From positions 2,046,001 to 2,110,000 of the forward strand of contig CAWIWV010000001.1 in NCBI GenBank assembly GCA_963839925.1: a stretch of 64,000 bases of DNA. The letters are read 5' to 3'. Below are positions 62,922 through 64,000 of the stretch, piece after piece. Made by a program: the position numbers and the translations under genes. The notes under the pieces were generated by a model. That model saw only the letters and a list, made by a program, of their open reading frames with translations. It was not told the DNA's origin and made no database searches. The stretch comes from Bog-756 sp963839925 (GTDB taxonomy: Bacteria; Actinomycetota; Acidimicrobiia; Acidimicrobiales; RAAP-2). Within the stretch, counting starts at the first letter, position 1. Every line of letters starts with the position of its first letter.

Positions 62922-64000
62922 CTATGGCTTCACTGGCACCCACGAAGCTCCACCATCGGAGCTGACAACGAGGCTCGGGAAGCACGAGGACTCGAGAGGA
63001 GCGGAGTAAGGACTCGCACAGTGTGGCTGGAGTGAGATCGCCATCCCGTCTCGCCGCGACGAGAACACAACCGATGAGACGTTACCGGCCGCCGTCTTCG
63101 GAGTCGGCACCAACGATGTCCAAGTGAGACCACCGTCCGCCGTGCTGTAAAGGACAGAACCGATATCAATTCTCCAGACGGTTGGTGTGATCGCGGCAAA
63201 ACGGGACCCGAGACCGCGCGGCTTGAGCGTCGCAAGCCCAGCGATGCTCGGAAGAGAGCGAGCAGTCCAGGTCCCCCCTCCGTCGTCCGTGACGAATATC
63301 GAGGTCGACTGGCCTGGGAGGCCTTCAGGATTGCCCATCACGACACCTGTTGTCGCGCCGAAGAACGTCGGGAGCGCATACTGCTCATTCGGTGGGAGGC
63401 CGGGAACAGGCACCCACGAGGCGCCACCGTCTGTCGTGCGATAGAGGTTCCCGATCGAAGCTTCCTGCGGGTCAAGGTCTCCGTAGTTCGGTGTGCTGAC
63501 GGCCCAACCTTCGTTCGGGCTGGTGAAGACAACCTGCGCACCACCTCCGAGCAGAGGCTTGGCTCCGAGCGAGGTCCAGGTCGCACCACCGTCAACGGTC
63601 GAGAACAACATGGTCGAACCGGTCGATCCCGGCCCAGTCGAAGCGAAGCCATCCTCGGGACTGACGAAGCTCAGAGACAGGTTCGAACCACAAGCCTGCA
63701 GGCAACCCGGCAATGCAGTGAAGGTCCAGGTTCGTCCCCCGTCGACCGATCGGTCGATTCCTTCACCCCGATCGGATCCGTCTGTCGACAGCGAATAGGG
63801 CACCAGCCCGGGGACATCCTCGAGGGCCAACCAGAGGTCGTTTTGTCCTACTGCATCGAGTGAGCCGATGCGCTGGGACACGTCCTCGTGCAGGAGGTTC
63901 GAAGGGGTGATCGTGCGCCAGCTCCGTCCCTGGTCTGTTGTCAGATAGACGCCGACGCCATTGGCAGCCCAACCAATGTCGTTGTCGGCCAGCCCGGCCA
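62922..64000 (-). CDS. BNR/Asp-box (YCF48-like) repeat protein, partial at right edge
   Basis: The frame enters from the right edge without a start; 359 codons are visible. Several Asp-box turns are spaced through it: DQGRSWRT, DGGRTWTF, DGGATWTS, DGGASWVP, DGGGTWTA, DGGLTWTS and DGGASWVP, as in sialidase-like or YCF48 beta-propellers. It ends with the last blade (VSSDGGASWVPVKP). No sialidase Arg triad is recognised, so enzymatic activity is not claimed; the N-terminus, where a signal peptide would be, is outside. Confidence 0.82.
   Translation of the reverse strand, partial: AGLADNDIGWAANGVGVYLTTDQGRSWRTITPSNLLHEDVSQRIGSLDAVGQNDLWLALEDVPGLVPYSLSTDGSDRGEGIDRSVDGGRTWTFTALPGCLQACGSNLSLSFVSPEDGFASTGPGSTGSTMLFSTVDGGATWTSLGAKPLLGGGAQVVFTSPNEGWAVSTPNYGDLDPQEASIGNLYRTTDGGASWVPVPGLPPNEQYALPTFFGATTGVVMGNPEGLPGQSTSIFVTDDGGGTWTARSLPSIAGLATLKPRGLGSRFAAITPTVWRIDIGSVLYSTADGGLTWTSLVPTPKTAAGNVSSVVFSSRRDGMAISLQPHCASPYSAPLESSCFPSLVVSSDGGASWVPVKP

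Overview
The window is GC-rich DNA from an actinobacterium. The signs are DinB/MDMPI-type (mycothiol-linked) enzymes, a WYL regulator, a family 1 encapsulin, paired acyl-CoA dehydrogenases of the mycobacterial FadE26/FadE27 type, a KstR-type operator, and several start codons placed 6-7 bases after a -10 hexamer (leaderless starts). The order is not fixed by the sequence; Acidimicrobiia or a relative is a guess. No tRNA, insertion sequence, prophage or CRISPR array was seen. Every stretch over 300 bases holds a gene.

Layout. 1-10.8 kb: high-affinity potassium uptake. A small membrane ORF, kdpF, kdpA, kdpB, kdpC and a first kdpD (cut by the window edge) run leftward. Divergently lie a KdpD-like kinase without the KdpD N-terminus, kdpE (frameshifted) and a complete kdpD. 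The divergent promoter region holds tandem response-regulator boxes. 10.8-16.7 kb: mixed metabolic genes, including a methyltransferase fused to a Mug-type DNA glycosylase, a DinB-like pair and a WYL regulator. 16.7-37.7 kb: lipid and steroid-type catabolism, with a FadE26/27-like dehydrogenase pair under a KstR-type operator, a thiolase, ferredoxin and P450, an operon of CoA ligases, dehydrogenases and one protein of unknown role, then fadE30-ipdF-fadD3, the HIP (steroid ring C/D) genes of mycobacteria.

37.8-42.3 kb: stress protection. msrB, ssb, and a two-gene operon in which a nitrobindin-like heme-binding beta-barrel protein ends in an encapsulin cargo-loading peptide and overlaps the encapsulin shell gene. 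Facing it are a PerR-type regulator with a palindromic box, rubrerythrin and a DUF3501 protein. 42.4-47.2 kb: glycerol operon (glpD, an alkyl-DHAP-synthase-like flavoprotein, glpK). 47.2-51.6 kb: MoxR ATPase, DUF58 and transglutaminase genes. 51.5-55.4 kb: flavin reductase, metallo-beta-lactamase-fold hydrolase, xseB and xseA. 55.5-55.9 kb: RNase P RNA with an unusual but fully paired P4 helix. 55.9-57.8 kb: HTH-nucleotidyltransferase protein, a VapBC module and a DUF1990 gene. 57.9-64 kb: a large YfhO-like membrane protein, a cupin, a Rieske oxygenase, a methyltransferase and a partial BNR-repeat protein.

Eight genes or gene pairs carry one or more frameshifts (kdpE, the TIGR03086/DinB pair, the FtsX permease, the FAD oxidase, DUF58, xseA, DUF1990 twice, the Rieske oxygenase). 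All can be explained by losing one or two bases, often in GC or homopolymer runs, while the codons on both sides stay intact. Uncorrected base-calling errors are the likeliest cause; these genes are annotated as probably intact.
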